Shown: positions 32,031 through 44,361 of the stretch, piece after piece
Layout of the letters: every line of letters starts with the position of its first letter
Numbering within the stretch: the first letter of the stretch is position 1
Source of the DNA: Oegoconia quadripuncta
Lineage: Eukaryota > Arthropoda > Insecta > Lepidoptera > Autostichidae
NCBI GenBank assembly: GCA_949316235.1
Contig: OX438750.1
Span: 4,850,501 to 4,914,500 of the forward strand
DNA: 64,000 nt
Reading direction: 5' to 3'
The notes under the pieces: model-generated
Databases searched by the model: none
Told to the model about the DNA's origin: nothing
What the model saw: only the letters and a program-made list of their open reading frames with translations
Position numbers and translations under genes: made by a program

Positions 32031-32105
32031 TTTTTTTAAAACACTACGTTTGTGGATCGCTTACGCGCCGCACGTATTTTTTGTTTTTCTTCTTCATAAA
32101 AGTGA

Positions 32106-32483
<378 letters not shown>

Positions 32484-32600
32484 GGGACTCTTACCGTCTC
32501 TTCCTTCTTTCTTTCTTTCGTTCGTTCGTTCGTTCGTTCGTTCGTTCGTTCGTTCGTTCGTTCGTTTGATCGATCGATCGATCGTTTTTCCTATACAAAA

Positions 32601-32616
32601 GGCCCTTTTCAGGGCC
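32601..32616 (+). terminator. Histone mRNA 3' stem-loop (H2A, unit 2)
   Basis: GGCCCTTTTCAGGGCC. ATGTTTC follows, with GTTTC at 32644-32648, 27 nt after the loop. Confidence 0.95.
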
Positions 32617-32913
32617 GCAAAATTTTTCTACTCCCGAGGGAATGTTTCACACGAACGATATCGCTCGATCAAACAACAACAAGAAGAATAATAATAATAA
32701 AAATTACCATATAGTTGTATTATGTAGCTGCTCCTGAGGAAGTCGTCGCGTGTCTGTCTGTTCGACTTCAGAAGATTGCCGTGCCGTGCGCCGCCACCAC
32801 CATCGGCCAGCTACCAAGCAGTTAAGTAGCAAAGCCAGCAGCGGCAGATAAATATATCCCTGTGGAGTGGAGGAGAGTGTATTACAAAATCTACGAACGA
32901 ACATATCCATGAT

Positions 32914-32966
<53 letters not shown>

Positions 32967-33048
32967 TGATGATGATGATGATGATGATGAGTAAATAAGA
33001 CCCACTCTCTGCACACACTGTATACGCAATTATGACCCGAATGATGTA

Positions 33049-33103
<55 letters not shown>

Positions 33104-33153
33104 CACACTCATACTGTATACGCAATTATGACCCGACTGTACATTTTTTTCTT

Positions 33154-33184
<31 letters not shown>

Positions 33185-33431
33185 AATGTCACGCACGCAC
33201 ACACACACGCACGCGCGCGCGCTTCGTTGGCATATAAAATATTTCTGTATACGCACTTGGGAACCCCGATTGTACTTTTAATTAATCAATGAATCAATCA
33301 ATCAATCAATCAATCATTCTCAATTGTTACACTGACGGAAGTGGGGAAGGGGGGAGGCAGACCGTACCCGTAATTATAATGTGTAGACACTGACACGGTA
33401 ACCGGTTACTAGAGGGGAACCGGAGTGATTA

Positions 33432-33438
33432 TATAAAG
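33432..33438 (+). promoter_or_regulatory. TATA box of H2B (unit 2), separated from the gene by element C
   Basis: TATAAAG within ATTATATAAAG. The element C insertion point (33460/33461) lies 28 bp after its first T, at the predicted start site. H2B lies 5 kb downstream. Confidence 0.8.
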
Positions 33439-33462
33439 AAATCCAGAATTTTTTGAATCGTC

Positions 33463-35058
33463 ACGCCAAATTTACCGGCCGCTTCTTCTAAGCGCGTCCG
33501 CTCCCCCTCCCCCGCTCACTCGGAGCGCGAGCGTTCGCCCGTCAGGGGCGAACGCACCTCGACATCGGAGGACGAGTCTCCGTGCTCTCAGGAGAGCATG
33601 GACACGGCGTCCGCCGAATCCCCCGACTCTTACGAGTCGGAGGCCAACTCCAACTCGTCCTCTTCTTCAGCCGAGGACGAGTTCGTCACGGTGGGAAAGA
33701 GGCAGAAGAGGAGGCGTAAGGCCAAATCTGACGCCTCTTCCTCCACCTCAGCCGGCCAGCCTCCCAAAAAGAGCGCTGCAGTCGCCGCTCCCCCCGCCCC
33801 TCTCGCGGCCGCCTCGCCGCCGCGCGCGCCCGCATCTCCGCCGGGCGCGTCCTCCCCGCCTGCCTCTCAGGCTCCCCGTCAGCCTCGCTCCACTCGCCCC
33901 CCGCCTGTTTTCATACAGGAGAAAGCGAAGTGGAGCCGCGTCTCCTCTCTACTTAACGAGAGGAAGATCGCGTTCACTCACGCCCGTACCACGCCGCAAG
34001 GCATTAAAGTCGAGGTTCCCACCTCGGACGATCACCGCCGCTTCACGGCCCTCCTGAAAGCCGAATCCATCGGCTTTCACACTTACGCCCTAGAGGATGA
34101 GCGGCTCTTCCGCGTAGTTATACGCGGAGTCCCCAAAGAGCTCGACTCTAGGGAGATTCGCGAGGACCTCAACGCGCAAGGGTTCCCTGCGCTGGAGGTC
34201 CATCGCATGTTCCATGGCCGCACCAAATCGGCTTACGATATGGTGCTGGTCATCCTCCCGATGACCGAGGGAGGGAAGGCGATCGCCAACAAGCTGGCGG
34301 CCGTCTGCTCGCTCTCGGGCATCAAAGTGGAGCCCCCCAACAAAAAGGGACCGCCCGGACAGTGCCACCGCTGTCAGCTTTACGGGCACTCCGCCCGTAA
34401 CTGCTTTGCGACTGCCAGGTGCGTAAAGTGCCTCGGCAGTCACGGGACCCCCGATTGCCCTCGTCCCAAGGACAGGGCGGAATGCAGCGAGCCTCCGAGC
34501 TGCGTCCTGTGCGGTGCCACCGGTCATCCGGCGAATTACCGCGGATGCCCGATGGCCCCGCGCAGGGGGCGCGCCGCTCCCAAGCGCGCCGCTGCCCCGA
34601 CCGCGACCCCTAGGCCGCGACCCCCTCCCCCATCCGGGCCGCAATTCCCTGCGCTCGGACCGCGGCCCCTCATCCCCGGGCTGACTCGGTTTTCCCCACC
34701 CGCCGACCTGCGCCCATCGTGGGCAAAGGTCGCCGCCCCCGCGCCTCCACCCGCGGTCCGCAGGCCGGCTCAGCTGCCTGCGGCCGCGGCCAACCCCCCT
34801 CCTGCGCCGGCCTCACCGGTCAGGAGAACCGCCCCCCGCGCCTCACGCCCCCCTTCCTCGCCCTCCGCCTTCTCGGCGGAGGACGACTTTGCACTAGTTT
34901 GCGATTTCGCCAGCGTCTTCAACGTTGACGAAATCGCTGAGCTGGCTCAGCAGCTCAGAGCCACCAACGGCATGAGGGAAGAGCGTCTCGCCCTCGCCGT
35001 CAAATTCTCGCGTGTTATCGCCGCCATCTCCTCCTTTAACACTGAGTCGGCCCGTTGA
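33463..35058 (+). pseudogene. Element C copy 1 ORF1, 5'-truncated
   Basis: In frame from the truncation to the TGA at 35056-35058. About 52 N-terminal codons are missing; an internal Met at 33598 would give 486 residues. The PRE_C2HC-like region and knuckles (CHRCQLYGHSARNC, CVKCLGSHGTPDC, CVLCGATGHPANYRGC) are intact, as is the tail SVFNVDEIAELAQQLRA. A Ser/Asn-rich run is two codons shorter than in the full-length copy. Without the element 5' UTR it could be transcribed only from the adjoining H2B TATA box. Confidence 0.88.
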
Positions 35059-37979
35059 TGGTTATTACACAAACGCAGCAGAGTAGAGTCAAACCCCGAT
35101 CCCTAACTCTAGCCTACTTCAACGCTGACGGTTTCAATTACCAACAGCGTATGGAGTGTGCTGAGTTTCTCTCCGACAATCGAGTCGATATCATGCTAGT
35201 GCAGGAAACATTTCTCAAACCTTCTGCCCGCGATCCGAAAATCGCCAATTACAATTTGGTTAGGAACGATAGGGTGTCCGCCGCTAAGGGGGGCACTCTT
35301 ATCTACTACAAAAAGTCCCTGCACTGCATACCCCTACCGACCCCTCCTCTCGAGAACATTGAGGCCTCGGTCTGTCGCTTAGCAATGACCGGCCATCAGC
35401 CCATCACGATAGCTTCAGTCTACATGTCCTGTGCCAAACCGTGCTTGCAGTTGGAGAGCGATTTAGAATCGCTCTTCAGTCTAGGAGACGCCGTCATTCT
35501 GGCTGGCGATCTCAACTGCAAACACCCACGTTGGAACTCGACTGCCCCCAATCCGAAGGGCGTTATCCTGGACAGGCTCGCCGACGAGCTTGACTTCGAT
35601 ATCATAGGCCCCATGCACCCCACTCACTTTCCATATCGCGTCGACCATCGTCCGGACGTGCTCGACGTGATCATCCTCAAAAACGTAAGCCTTAAGCTGC
35701 GGCTCATCGAAACGATGGCCGATCTCAATTCCGACCACCGCCCCGTACTCGTTCAGTTAGGCGCGTCCACCGACCCCACCCCCGTCACCAAGACCGTGGT
35801 CGACTGGAGGAAGCTCGAGGAGACCCTCGCCTCCTCCAGTGCGGACCTCCTCGGTCGTATACCCGCGGTCCTCTCCACCGCGGAGGAGACAGTCTCGGCG
35901 ATCGATGCCCTGACCGGCCACACCCAGAGCGTCATCAGCGACTGTTCGAGACAGGTCCCAGCGACGCCTGAGTATCGCTGGAACCTGCCCGATGACGCCA
36001 GGGAACTGATCAGGGCAAAGAGAGCTGCCACTCGAGCCTACGACAGTTTTCCCAGCGAGCCCAACAAGGCTCGGATGCGCGCTTTACAGAGGGACGTAAA
36101 GAAACGCATCAATGAGCTGCGTGAGACTCGCTGGAACAACTTGTTGAAAGACATCGAGCCTTCTCACCTGGCCTACTGGAAGTTGGCTCGATCTCTCAAG
36201 GCGGACACCACCTCCCCTATGCCCCCACTCGAGAGACCTAATCTCTCCCCCGCGTTCGACGACATAGAAAAGGCCGAGTGCCTTGCCGACAGTCTCGAGG
36301 CCCAATGCTCTCCCAGCACTTTCCCTGTAGACCGAGCGCACCTCGATGAGGTGGACAGCGAGGTCGAACGCAGGACCTCCCTCCCCCCCTCTGATACTCT
36401 CCCACCGGTCTCGGTCGATGAGGTCAAATCCTTTATCGGGTCGTCACACCCCAGGAAAGCCCCTGGTGCTGATGGCATCTCCAACAAAGTGCTCAAGCAC
36501 TTCCCCGAGGCGCTTCTGTCCCTTCTGGCAGCCATTTTTAATGCCTCGATAAGCAACTGCCTCTTTCCACAAGTCTGGAAGGAGGCAATTGTAATCGGCA
36601 TTGAAAAGCCCGGCAAACCCCGTAACTGCCCATCCAGTTACCGTCCCATAAGTCTCCTAAAGACACTCGCCAAGCTCTACGAGCGCGTCCTTCTCAAACG
36701 GCTGAAGGACCACATCGAGTCCAACGAGCTTCTTATCGACGAGCAGTTTGGCTTTAGGGCCAAACACTCGTGCGTCCAACAGGTACACCGCATAACGGAG
36801 TACATACTCTCGGGTCTCAGTAAGCGCCACAACTGTAGGGGGACTGGGGCGCTTTTCTTCGACGTGGCGAAAGCGTTCGACAAGGTCTGGCACAACGGGC
36901 TGATATACAAGTTGTATCAGCTCGGTGTTCCGGATCGTCTCGTACTCATCTTACGGGACTTTCTGTCGAACAGGTCCTTTCGATACCGCGTCGAGGGAGC
37001 TCTCTCCGCTCCCCATCCCATTCGAGCCGGAGTCCCTCAGGGCTCCGTCCTCTCCCCCATGCTTTACTCGTTGTACACCAACGACATTCCGCATCACCCG
37101 CACGTAGAATTAGCCCTATTCGCTGATGATACTGCCCTCTACTCCACCGGTCACCAACGCGAATTTCTTTCCAAACGCCTCCAATCCGCGGCCACCGCCC
37201 TGGGCGACTGGTTTCGGAAGTGGAGGATAGAGGTAAACCCCGAGAAAAGTACCGCCGTGTACTTCACTCGGGGGCCTATCCGTCGCACTTGGCGACCGGA
37301 GCTCCTCCCCATTCGCATGTTCGACCGCCCCATTCCGTGGGGTAAATCGGTCAAATACCTGGGTGTGACCCTCGATAGGGCGATGACTTTCAACGCCCAC
37401 ATCAGACGCGTGCGCAATCGCGCCGCGATGGTGCTCGGCCGTCTGTCCCCCTTGCTCAACAAGAATAGTAAAATGTCCCTTAGAAATAAGGTGACACTTT
37501 ACAAAACTTGTATACGTCCGATAATGACGTACGCGAGCGTCAACTTTGCCCACGCTGCGCGAGCTTCCATACGCAGGCTTCAGAAAGTCCAGAACAGCTT
37601 CATGCGCAAAGCCACGGGCTGTCCGTGGTTCGTGCGCAATGAGGAATTGCACAAAGACTTAGAGCTTCCCACCGTGGCTCACTTTCTGAAGGCTGCGTCC
37701 ATAAGATATTTTGACACTGCTGTCAACCATCGCAACCCACGCGTGGTAAGTGCCGCCACTTACCGCGACGAACCGGCGACTACCTTCCGGAAAAGGCGTC
37801 CCCGGCACGTACTCGCGGATTCCGACGACGACACTACTAAGGCATTAGCCACTATTCATCGTCACTCTGACGACAAAACGACATCTCCGATATACTGCCC
37901 TCGCCGGCGGGGGCTTTTACGCGTCAAACCGCCTCACTATACGCGATACACGGTCGACACTAGTCGTTTTGGCTATTAG
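35058..37979 (+). CDS. Element C copy 1 ORF2: APE-type endonuclease plus reverse transcriptase
   Basis: Intact 973-residue frame. The ORF1 stop and ORF2 start overlap as TGATG, a layout that allows termination-reinitiation. Endonuclease residues are visible at Asn22 (YFNAD), Glu50 (QETF), Asp151/Asn153 (GDLNCKH) and Asp226/His227 (SDHRPV). RT motifs are APGADGISN, YRPISLL, EQFGFR, DVAKAFDKVWH, GVPQGSVLSP and FADD (688-691). There is no RNase H domain. It differs from the other two C copies at several residues (for example IDEQFG versus INEQFG, GALSAPH versus GTLSAPH). It may be catalytically active if expressed. Confidence 0.95.
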   Translation: MVITQTQQSRVKPRSLTLAYFNADGFNYQQRMECAEFLSDNRVDIMLVQETFLKPSARDPKIANYNLVRNDRVSAAKGGTLIYYKKSLHCIPLPTPPLENIEASVCRLAMTGHQPITIASVYMSCAKPCLQLESDLESLFSLGDAVILAGDLNCKHPRWNSTAPNPKGVILDRLADELDFDIIGPMHPTHFPYRVDHRPDVLDVIILKNVSLKLRLIETMADLNSDHRPVLVQLGASTDPTPVTKTVVDWRKLEETLASSSADLLGRIPAVLSTAEETVSAIDALTGHTQSVISDCSRQVPATPEYRWNLPDDARELIRAKRAATRAYDSFPSEPNKARMRALQRDVKKRINELRETRWNNLLKDIEPSHLAYWKLARSLKADTTSPMPPLERPNLSPAFDDIEKAECLADSLEAQCSPSTFPVDRAHLDEVDSEVERRTSLPPSDTLPPVSVDEVKSFIGSSHPRKAPGADGISNKVLKHFPEALLSLLAAIFNASISNCLFPQVWKEAIVIGIEKPGKPRNCPSSYRPISLLKTLAKLYERVLLKRLKDHIESNELLIDEQFGFRAKHSCVQQVHRITEYILSGLSKRHNCRGTGALFFDVAKAFDKVWHNGLIYKLYQLGVPDRLVLILRDFLSNRSFRYRVEGALSAPHPIRAGVPQGSVLSPMLYSLYTNDIPHHPHVELALFADDTALYSTGHQREFLSKRLQSAATALGDWFRKWRIEVNPEKSTAVYFTRGPIRRTWRPELLPIRMFDRPIPWGKSVKYLGVTLDRAMTFNAHIRRVRNRAAMVLGRLSPLLNKNSKMSLRNKVTLYKTCIRPIMTYASVNFAHAARASIRRLQKVQNSFMRKATGCPWFVRNEELHKDLELPTVAHFLKAASIRYFDTAVNHRNPRVVSAATYRDEPATTFRKRRPRHVLADSDDDTTKALATIHRHSDDKTTSPIYCPRRRGLLRVKPPHYTRYTVDTSRFGY

Positions 37980-38332
37980 ATCACTAACACAACACACCTC
38001 TCTCCTTTTTCATGTCTCTTTTTCAAAATTCAAAATTGTGTGTCGAGGAGTTTCTTGCGTCGTTTCTTCTCCTCGACTATACACATTACGAAGCGATGGT
38101 AGTCATGTTAGTCTAAAAACTCCCCCATGCAACGCCCTAAGCCGAGGTTCGAGCCCCCGTGGGCACCCTTAGGCGTCGGTTGCAAAAACTTTTTCCGTGC
38201 TGTTGCATACAGTCAAGGTGCGCTTCGCGCACCATGACTGTATGCAAGAGACGGGCAGAGCGCTCCCGCGCTCGCCCACCCGCCCGGCGACGCTGTAAAA
38301 AGCCTATCGGCTTGACAGCAACTGTTCCTGAT

Positions 38333-38388
<56 letters not shown>

Positions 38389-38396
38389 TTGAATCG

Positions 38397-38504
38397 ACAG
38401 ACTTAGCCGACCGGCCGAAGCGAGCGCACGCACGCTTCGTCACCGTACTTCGCGCCAAAGTGTTTGTGTGTTTATTGTGTTGTTGAATTGTTGAGTTGTG
38501 AAAA
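38397..38504 (+). other. H2B 5' leader, unit 2, separated from its TATA box
   Basis: Identical to 57563-57670. It starts ACAGACTTAGCC, immediately after the target duplication, and runs to the H2B ATG. No TATA box lies between it and the end of element C. Confidence 0.8.
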
Positions 38505-38879
38505 ATGCCGCCCAAGACCGGTGGAAAGGCCGCCAAAAAATCAGGCAAGGCCCAAAAGAACATCTCTAAGTCCGACAAGAAAAAGAAGAAGCATAAGAGG
38601 AAGGAGAGCTACGCCATTTACATCTACAAGGTGCTGAAGCAGGTCCATCCGGACACCGGTATCTCCAGCAAGGCGATGTCCATAATGAACTCGTTCGTGA
38701 ACGACATCTTCGAACGCATCGCCGCGGAGGCATCTCGTCTCGCCCACTACAACAAGCGTTCGACGATCACATCGAGGGAGGTGCAGACTTCCGTACGGCT
38801 ACTGCTGCCCGGTGAACTCGCCAAGCACGCGGTCAGTGAGGGCACCAAGGCAGTCACTAAGTACACCAGCTCCAAGTGA
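38505..38879 (+). CDS. H2B: Histone H2B, unit 2
   Basis: Complete 124-residue H2B ([19 protein letters not shown] ... [13 protein letters not shown]) with a lysine-rich N-tail, the histone fold and the C-terminal AVTKYTSSK containing the ubiquitinated lysine position. It pairs with H2A. It has a stem-loop at 38939-38954 and is identical in protein to the copy at 57671. Element C copy 1 separates it from its TATA box (33432). Since the unit 3 copy is displaced in the same way and the unit 1 copy is truncated, no H2B in this window has a TATA box next to it. Confidence 0.99.
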   Translation: MPPKTGGKAAKKSGKAQKNISKSDKKKKKHKRKESYAIYIYKVLKQVHPDTGISSKAMSIMNSFVNDIFERIAAEASRLAHYNKRSTITSREVQTSVRLLLPGELAKHAVSEGTKAVTKYTSSK

Positions 38880-38938
38880 GATATAGATGTCGAAACGTAC
38901 GCCGCGCCATTTTACTACCAAACAAACAACAACCAAAA

Positions 38939-38954
38939 GGCCCTTTTCAGGGCC
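38939..38954 (+). terminator. Histone mRNA 3' stem-loop (H2B, unit 2)
   Basis: GGCCCTTTTCAGGGCC. GTTTC follows at 38972-38976, 17 nt after the loop. Confidence 0.95.
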
Positions 38955-39475
38955 ACAAATTTGTTCAAACCGTTTCACACGTTTACCAATTGTTGTATTG
39001 CATTGTTATCGTTTGTTGCTTGCTAGTATTTAGAGTAGGTAGGTACCTCTAGCTACCTAGTTTTTAACATTAGTGTATCGAGTACAAGATGATGATACAT
39101 GACGATAGGTATTATTGGTACCTACAAGTAGCGTACGGCTCGCCCAAAGCGGCGGGCGCCCCGACAAGATTTTGCTGTTATGAAATCGTGTAATAATATG
39201 TAATATACGTAGGTGCGTTGCAAGAAAGCTCCAAATTATTATTATTATTATTATTATTATATTTTTGTACGTATGGTGTATGTTCTGTACACAACAACAT
39301 ACACCACCTAACATACGACCTATCTATTATGCACCGTGAATATATAATAATGAACATTATTATAATAATATTTTCTTAAAATTAGAAGAAAAAAAAAAAA
39401 AATATTTCGTTTTTAGTACCGGTTACATCCGTCGCGTCGCGTTCGCCGCGCCGCGTGCGTCTCCGCGCAACACAA

Positions 39476-39483
39476 TATAAATA
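39476..39483 (+). promoter_or_regulatory. TATA box of H3 (unit 2)
   Basis: TATAAATA, in the same position relative to the H3 ATG as in unit 1. The site is undisturbed. Confidence 0.75.
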
Positions 39484-39608
39484 TCACCCCACGACGGTTT
39501 CGAAGTTTTTCAATATCTCTCGTCCTCTCGCCGCCGACGGACGCATCGAGCGCTCGTCAGCCCGCGCGTTAGAATCTTATAGTAACTTTGTTGTGAGTGT
39601 GTGTGTAG

Positions 39609-40031
<423 letters not shown>

Positions 40032-40180
40032 AACCGGATGCCGTTTCTGTTGTGTCGTGTTGTGTGTTAATGTGTGCCGTGCCGTGTCGTGTCTTCGTGT
40101 TCGTTCTGCTGAGCGAGGGATCAACTAAATCGATCTCTTGTCTCATCTCAATCGAGATGAGCATTCGTTCATTGACGTTG

Positions 40181-40229
<49 letters not shown>

Positions 40230-40300
40230 GCCCGACCGACGGGCACACGACACACACTCGTGCCTCAGCGCTGCTGCGATTTAATTATGATAAAAAAAAA

Positions 40301-40316
40301 GGCCCTTTTCAGGGCC
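40301..40316 (+). terminator. Histone mRNA 3' stem-loop (H3, unit 2)
   Basis: GGCCCTTTTCAGGGCC; ATGTTTC follows, with GTTTC at 40342-40346 (25 nt). Confidence 0.95.
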
Positions 40317-41022
40317 GCAAAAGTTTCAAACTATAAAAAATGTTTCAAAGCCGATCGTACGCATCGACCGACACCGACTCTATATAGGTACCTACTACTA
40401 CTACTATGAAATAAATAATTTACAATTTCCATATACGTACGTACGTACATACATACATACATACATACATACATACATACATACATACATACATACATAC
40501 ATACATACATACATACATACATACATACATACATACATACATACATACATACATACATACATACATACATCCATCCATCCATCCATACATCCATACATCC
40601 ATCCATACATCCATCCATCCATCCATCCATCCATACATACATACATACATACATACATACATACATACATACATACATACATACATACATACATACATAC
40701 ATACATACATGATTAATTACTTACTAGCTTGTTTGCTTTCTTGCCTCCTTCCTTACTTTATATCATCATCCATCATCCATCATCCATCATCCATCATCAT
40801 CATCATCATCATCGTCGTCGTCACCATCATTTAATTAGTCTCATGATTATTATTGTGTTGGTTGGATGGTTAGGGAGGGAATGTTTCAAAAAAATGCGTA
40901 AATCCAATTTTTTTTTTTTTTCCTTATTCCTCATTGCGTTTATATAGTAGTGCGTGGCGACCGGTTAACAAGCAGAGATACCGCTCCCCGCTCTACCTCA
41001 ACCCCGCAAACGTGCTCGTTTC

Positions 41023-41055
41023 TATATTAAGGCCGTTTTCACGGCGCTGGTTTTA
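41023..41055 (+). promoter_or_regulatory. Intact H4 core promoter with empty element A target (unit 2)
   Basis: TATATTAA at 41023-41030, then GCGCTGGTTTTA at 41044-41055 present once. This is the pre-insertion state of the site filled in unit 1. The end of the target lies 32 bp after the first T of the TATA box. Confidence 0.8.
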
Positions 41056-41123
41056 GTTGAGTGAGTATCGCTCGTTCGTTCGCGTCGCGTTTCGTTTGTT
41101 GTTTGTTTGTCGCAAGTTTGTGA

Positions 41124-41438
<315 letters not shown>

Positions 41439-42187
41439 ACGCGCACCTCACAACCACCGTCGTTCGTCTCTATTCGTTAGCTCGCTGCCACTCGCGCGCG
41501 CTCTCTCTGCGGCATTGGGTTTTGTGCTGTGCTGTGCTGTGCTGTGCCGTGCCGTGCCGTGCCGTGCCATGCCATGCCATTCTGTCGCGCACAAGTGACC
41601 ATCCAGTCGGATCCATGTTGTCTGCTCATCGCATCGCACCGCACATTTCTCTTTCCGTCTGTTGTCTGCGCGCAAACGAGGGAGGAAGCAAACGAAAAAA
41701 AAAAAAAGGCCCTTTTCAGGGCCGCATATGATTCCTTTAACGAATATAATGTTTCATTACGATACGATCTGGTCGATATCTATTGTAAATAAATATGTCT
41801 GTCTGTCTGTGTTTGTTCGTGCTCGTTGTAAAGTAAGCCAGCCCACCAGGCACCTACCTACCTACTTACTTACTTACTTACACTGCCTACCACCTACCTA
41901 TTTAGAGAATTTCTTCCGGAAGAAATTAATCTTCTTCATACATACATACATACATACATACATACATACATACACACATAGGTACATACGTAATGATATA
42001 ACCCGTACTCGGAATAATTAATGCTTAGGAATAGTTACGTTCATATTTTATGGGTTGGTACGTATGCAATGGCACGGTGGTGGTGTACCCATTGTGTACC
42101 ATACAACAACAACAACAACTACTACAACGATGAAGATGATTTTTATTTTTGTTCGTTTTCGTATAACGTTCGTTCGTTTGTTTGTCA

Positions 42188-42227
<40 letters not shown>

Positions 42228-43130
42228 ACAAACAAACAAACAAACAAACAAACAAACAACTGCCGCCTCACCAACTACGCACGTATACCACCTATCTACC
42301 TATCGACCGACCGACCGACCTTTTTCCTTCCTTCTTTTCGTTTTCTTTCTTTTCGTTTTTGAATGGGGTTGGCGATTCATTCAACACACACAACAAACAA
42401 ACATACATACATACAGTGAAACGATCGAAATCGAATCCCGTACGTCCTGAACGTATGGAAGTCCGCCCCGTCTTCGCGGCCGCCGAACGGGCCTCGCGGC
42501 GAGAGCGGCGCGTCAGTGTTTTACGACCCCCGACATCTCGACGCTCAAAATAGTACCAACACGTTCGAACCAACGGCGGGATGGTCACAGTTTCTAAGCT
42601 CGGATCCCTCGACGTCTCCCGGTCGGGAATGGCGGTCGCGAACTGGCCGTTTTCGCGAGATAAATCAATTTTAAACTTCACCTCGGCCCGCCCCGGCTGC
42701 CACTATTCAAAACAAACGGACGTCGCTCCGACCGACTGCCCGGCTCGCTCTCGAAATTCGTACACACATTTAGGTGTATTCAAAACGTTTCTCTTAGACC
42801 GCATCCAATACCTATACAGATATGGATAATTGTTAAAAATTTAATCTATCCGACAAGGGTTAGTGAAAAGTTGGAACCGTTCATACGAGAAAACGTCTCG
42901 CGAGCGCGGAGTCCTCAATACAGTATTGCCACGTCCGACGGACTGGCGCTACGAAACGGTGGCGACACCGTACGTATACAAAGTGTACCACTACCACTCT
43001 ACTTGCTTACTTACTTACTTAATATTATTCCTAGTTTGTGTGGTTCGGTTCAGTCGTGCGTCGCGCAGCTCGTCGTTCGTTTGTGTGTTTGTGTGTTCTA
43101 CATTAAAAACATAATAATAAATATATTATT
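41439..43130. other. H4-H1 spacer, unit 2
   Basis: 1,692 bp, the same length as in unit 1. It holds the H4 stem-loop, (TGTGC)n, (ACAT)n, the (TTAG)n/(ACAA)n pair near 42190-42258, a non-repetitive GC-richer stretch (about 42420-43010), and the H1 leader with TTCAGTC at 43049-43055. No gene recognised. Confidence 0.8.
41708..41723 (+). terminator. Histone mRNA 3' stem-loop (H4, unit 2)
   Basis: GGCCCTTTTCAGGGCC; ATGTTTC follows, with GTTTC at 41751-41755 (27 nt). Confidence 0.95.
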
Positions 43131-43832
43131 ATGGCAGACACGGCCGTAGCCTCTGATGCACCCGCCCCGGCGACACCCGCCAAGAAGCCGAAGGCGTCCG
43201 CCGGAGGCGGCGCGAAGAAACCCAAAGCGAAACCGACCCACCCGAAGACGTCCGATATGGTGAACAGCGCCATCAAGGAGTTGAAGGAGCGCAGCGGATC
43301 GTCGCTGCAGGCCATCAAGAAGTATATCGCCGCCCAGTACAAGGTGGACGCCGAGAAGCTGGCGCCGTTCATCAGGAGGTACCTCAAGAGCGCCGTCGAG
43401 TCGGGCGCGCTCATCCAGACCAAGGGCAAGGGAGCGTCCGGTTCTTTCAAGCTCGAATCGAAGACGTCCGCCTCCAAGAAACCCACCACCGCCAAGTCCG
43501 GAGCGAAGGCGTCCGCGGCCAAGCCCAAGAAGGCGGCCGCCTCCTCGGCGGCGGGCGGCAAGGGCAAGAAGGCGGTCGCGGCCGCCTCCTCTCCGTCTAA
43601 GGCGAAATCGACGCCCGCAGCCACCGCCAGGGACAAGAAGGCGGCCGCCGCGAAGAAGAAGCCCGCCGCTAAGAAAGCGGCCACCCCCGCCAAGGCGAAG
43701 GCAGCCGCGCCCAAAGCGAAGAAGACCGCCAAGCCCCCGACGAAGAAGCCGAAAGCGCCAAAACCTAAGAAGGCCGCCGCCGCTTCTAAGTCGAAGCCCG
43801 CCGCGAAGAAGGCCGCCTCGGCGAAGAAGTAA
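43131..43832 (+). CDS. H1: Histone H1 (linker histone), unit 2
   Basis: Complete 233-residue H1, identical in protein to the unit 1 and unit 3 copies: Ala/Pro/Lys-rich N-tail, H15 winged-helix domain at about 37-112 and a Lys/Ala-rich C-tail. The upstream region is the same as in the other units and undisturbed. The stem-loop variant is at 44167-44182. The next gene downstream would be H2A, but an antisense C element lies in the spacer. Confidence 0.98.
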   Translation: MADTAVASDAPAPATPAKKPKASAGGGAKKPKAKPTHPKTSDMVNSAIKELKERSGSSLQAIKKYIAAQYKVDAEKLAPFIRRYLKSAVESGALIQTKGKGASGSFKLESKTSASKKPTTAKSGAKASAAKPKKAAASSAAGGKGKKAVAAASSPSKAKSTPAATARDKKAAAAKKKPAAKKAATPAKAKAAAPKAKKTAKPPTKKPKAPKPKKAAAASKSKPAAKKAASAKK

Positions 43833-43970
43833 ATGAATCGGCCGGCCGTCCGACTAAACGACGACCAACCCCGCCGCGCCGTCGCCGCCGCCGCCGCCGC
43901 CGCCGGTCGATTATGCGATAAAGGTAAATTGTTGATATCTATCTATCTATCAACGCGTCGCGTCGCGTCG

Positions 43971-44026
<56 letters not shown>

Positions 44027-44062
44027 CCTCCGCGTCGGTCCTCGCGAGCGAGCGAGCGAGCG

Positions 44063-44093
<31 letters not shown>

Positions 44094-44361
44094 CAAGCAA
44101 GCCAAGCAAGCAAGCAAGCAAGCAAGCACGAGACGATGCGGCCGCCATACAACAGCAAAAACAAAAAGCCCTTTTCAGGGCTAACAAATCGTTCAGAGGT
44201 CACAAGATGTTTCTTTACGAAATACGTTCAGTCGATCGTTACCTACCTACCTACCTACCTACCTACCTACCTACCTATTCCCACATAAAATAAATTTTCG
44301 TTGTGTTTGTTCATTTAATTCCCGCCCTATTTTAATGCGCTTAAGGTTAACTAACTGTATT
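43833..44361. other. H1-H2A spacer, unit 2, left part
   Basis: The same as 22786-23350 but with shorter (CGT)n (about 43970-44026) and (TACC)n arrays. The H1 stem-loop is included. It ends at the target GTTAACTAACTGTATT (44346-44361), where the antisense C element entered. Confidence 0.85.
44167..44182 (+). terminator. Histone mRNA 3' stem-loop (H1, unit 2)
   Basis: AGCCCTTTTCAGGGCT; ATGTTTC follows, with GTTTC at 44209-44213 (26 nt). Confidence 0.93.

Larger units (their letters stand above)
32484..33460. other. H2A-H2B spacer, unit 2, with H2B TATA box
   Basis: Contains a (TTCG)n array (32516-32565), the H2A stem-loop, a (GATGAC)n/(GATG)n array (32910-32990), and two diverged direct repeats of TATACGCAATTATGACCCGA (33020, 33117), each followed by a long T tract (33051-33100 and about 33158-33180). 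Then come CA/CG-rich runs near 33190-33222, (AATC)n near 33285-33315, and the H2B TATA box (33432-33438). It ends at the C insertion site TTTTTTGAATCG (33449-33460). Confidence 0.85.
33461..38384 (+). mobile_element. Element C copy 1, 5'-truncated, sense, at the H2B start site
   Basis: Flanked by TTTTTTGAATCG (33449-33460, 38385-38396). The 5' end falls inside ORF1 (equivalent to about codon 52 of the full-length copy), as expected from incomplete reverse transcription. It contains most of ORF1, complete ORF2, the 3' UTR and a poly(A) of about 50. The target nucleotide is the same as for the full-length C at 51651-57550. The two differ at their 5' ends and by several substitutions, so they are separate insertions. 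Confidence 0.94.
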
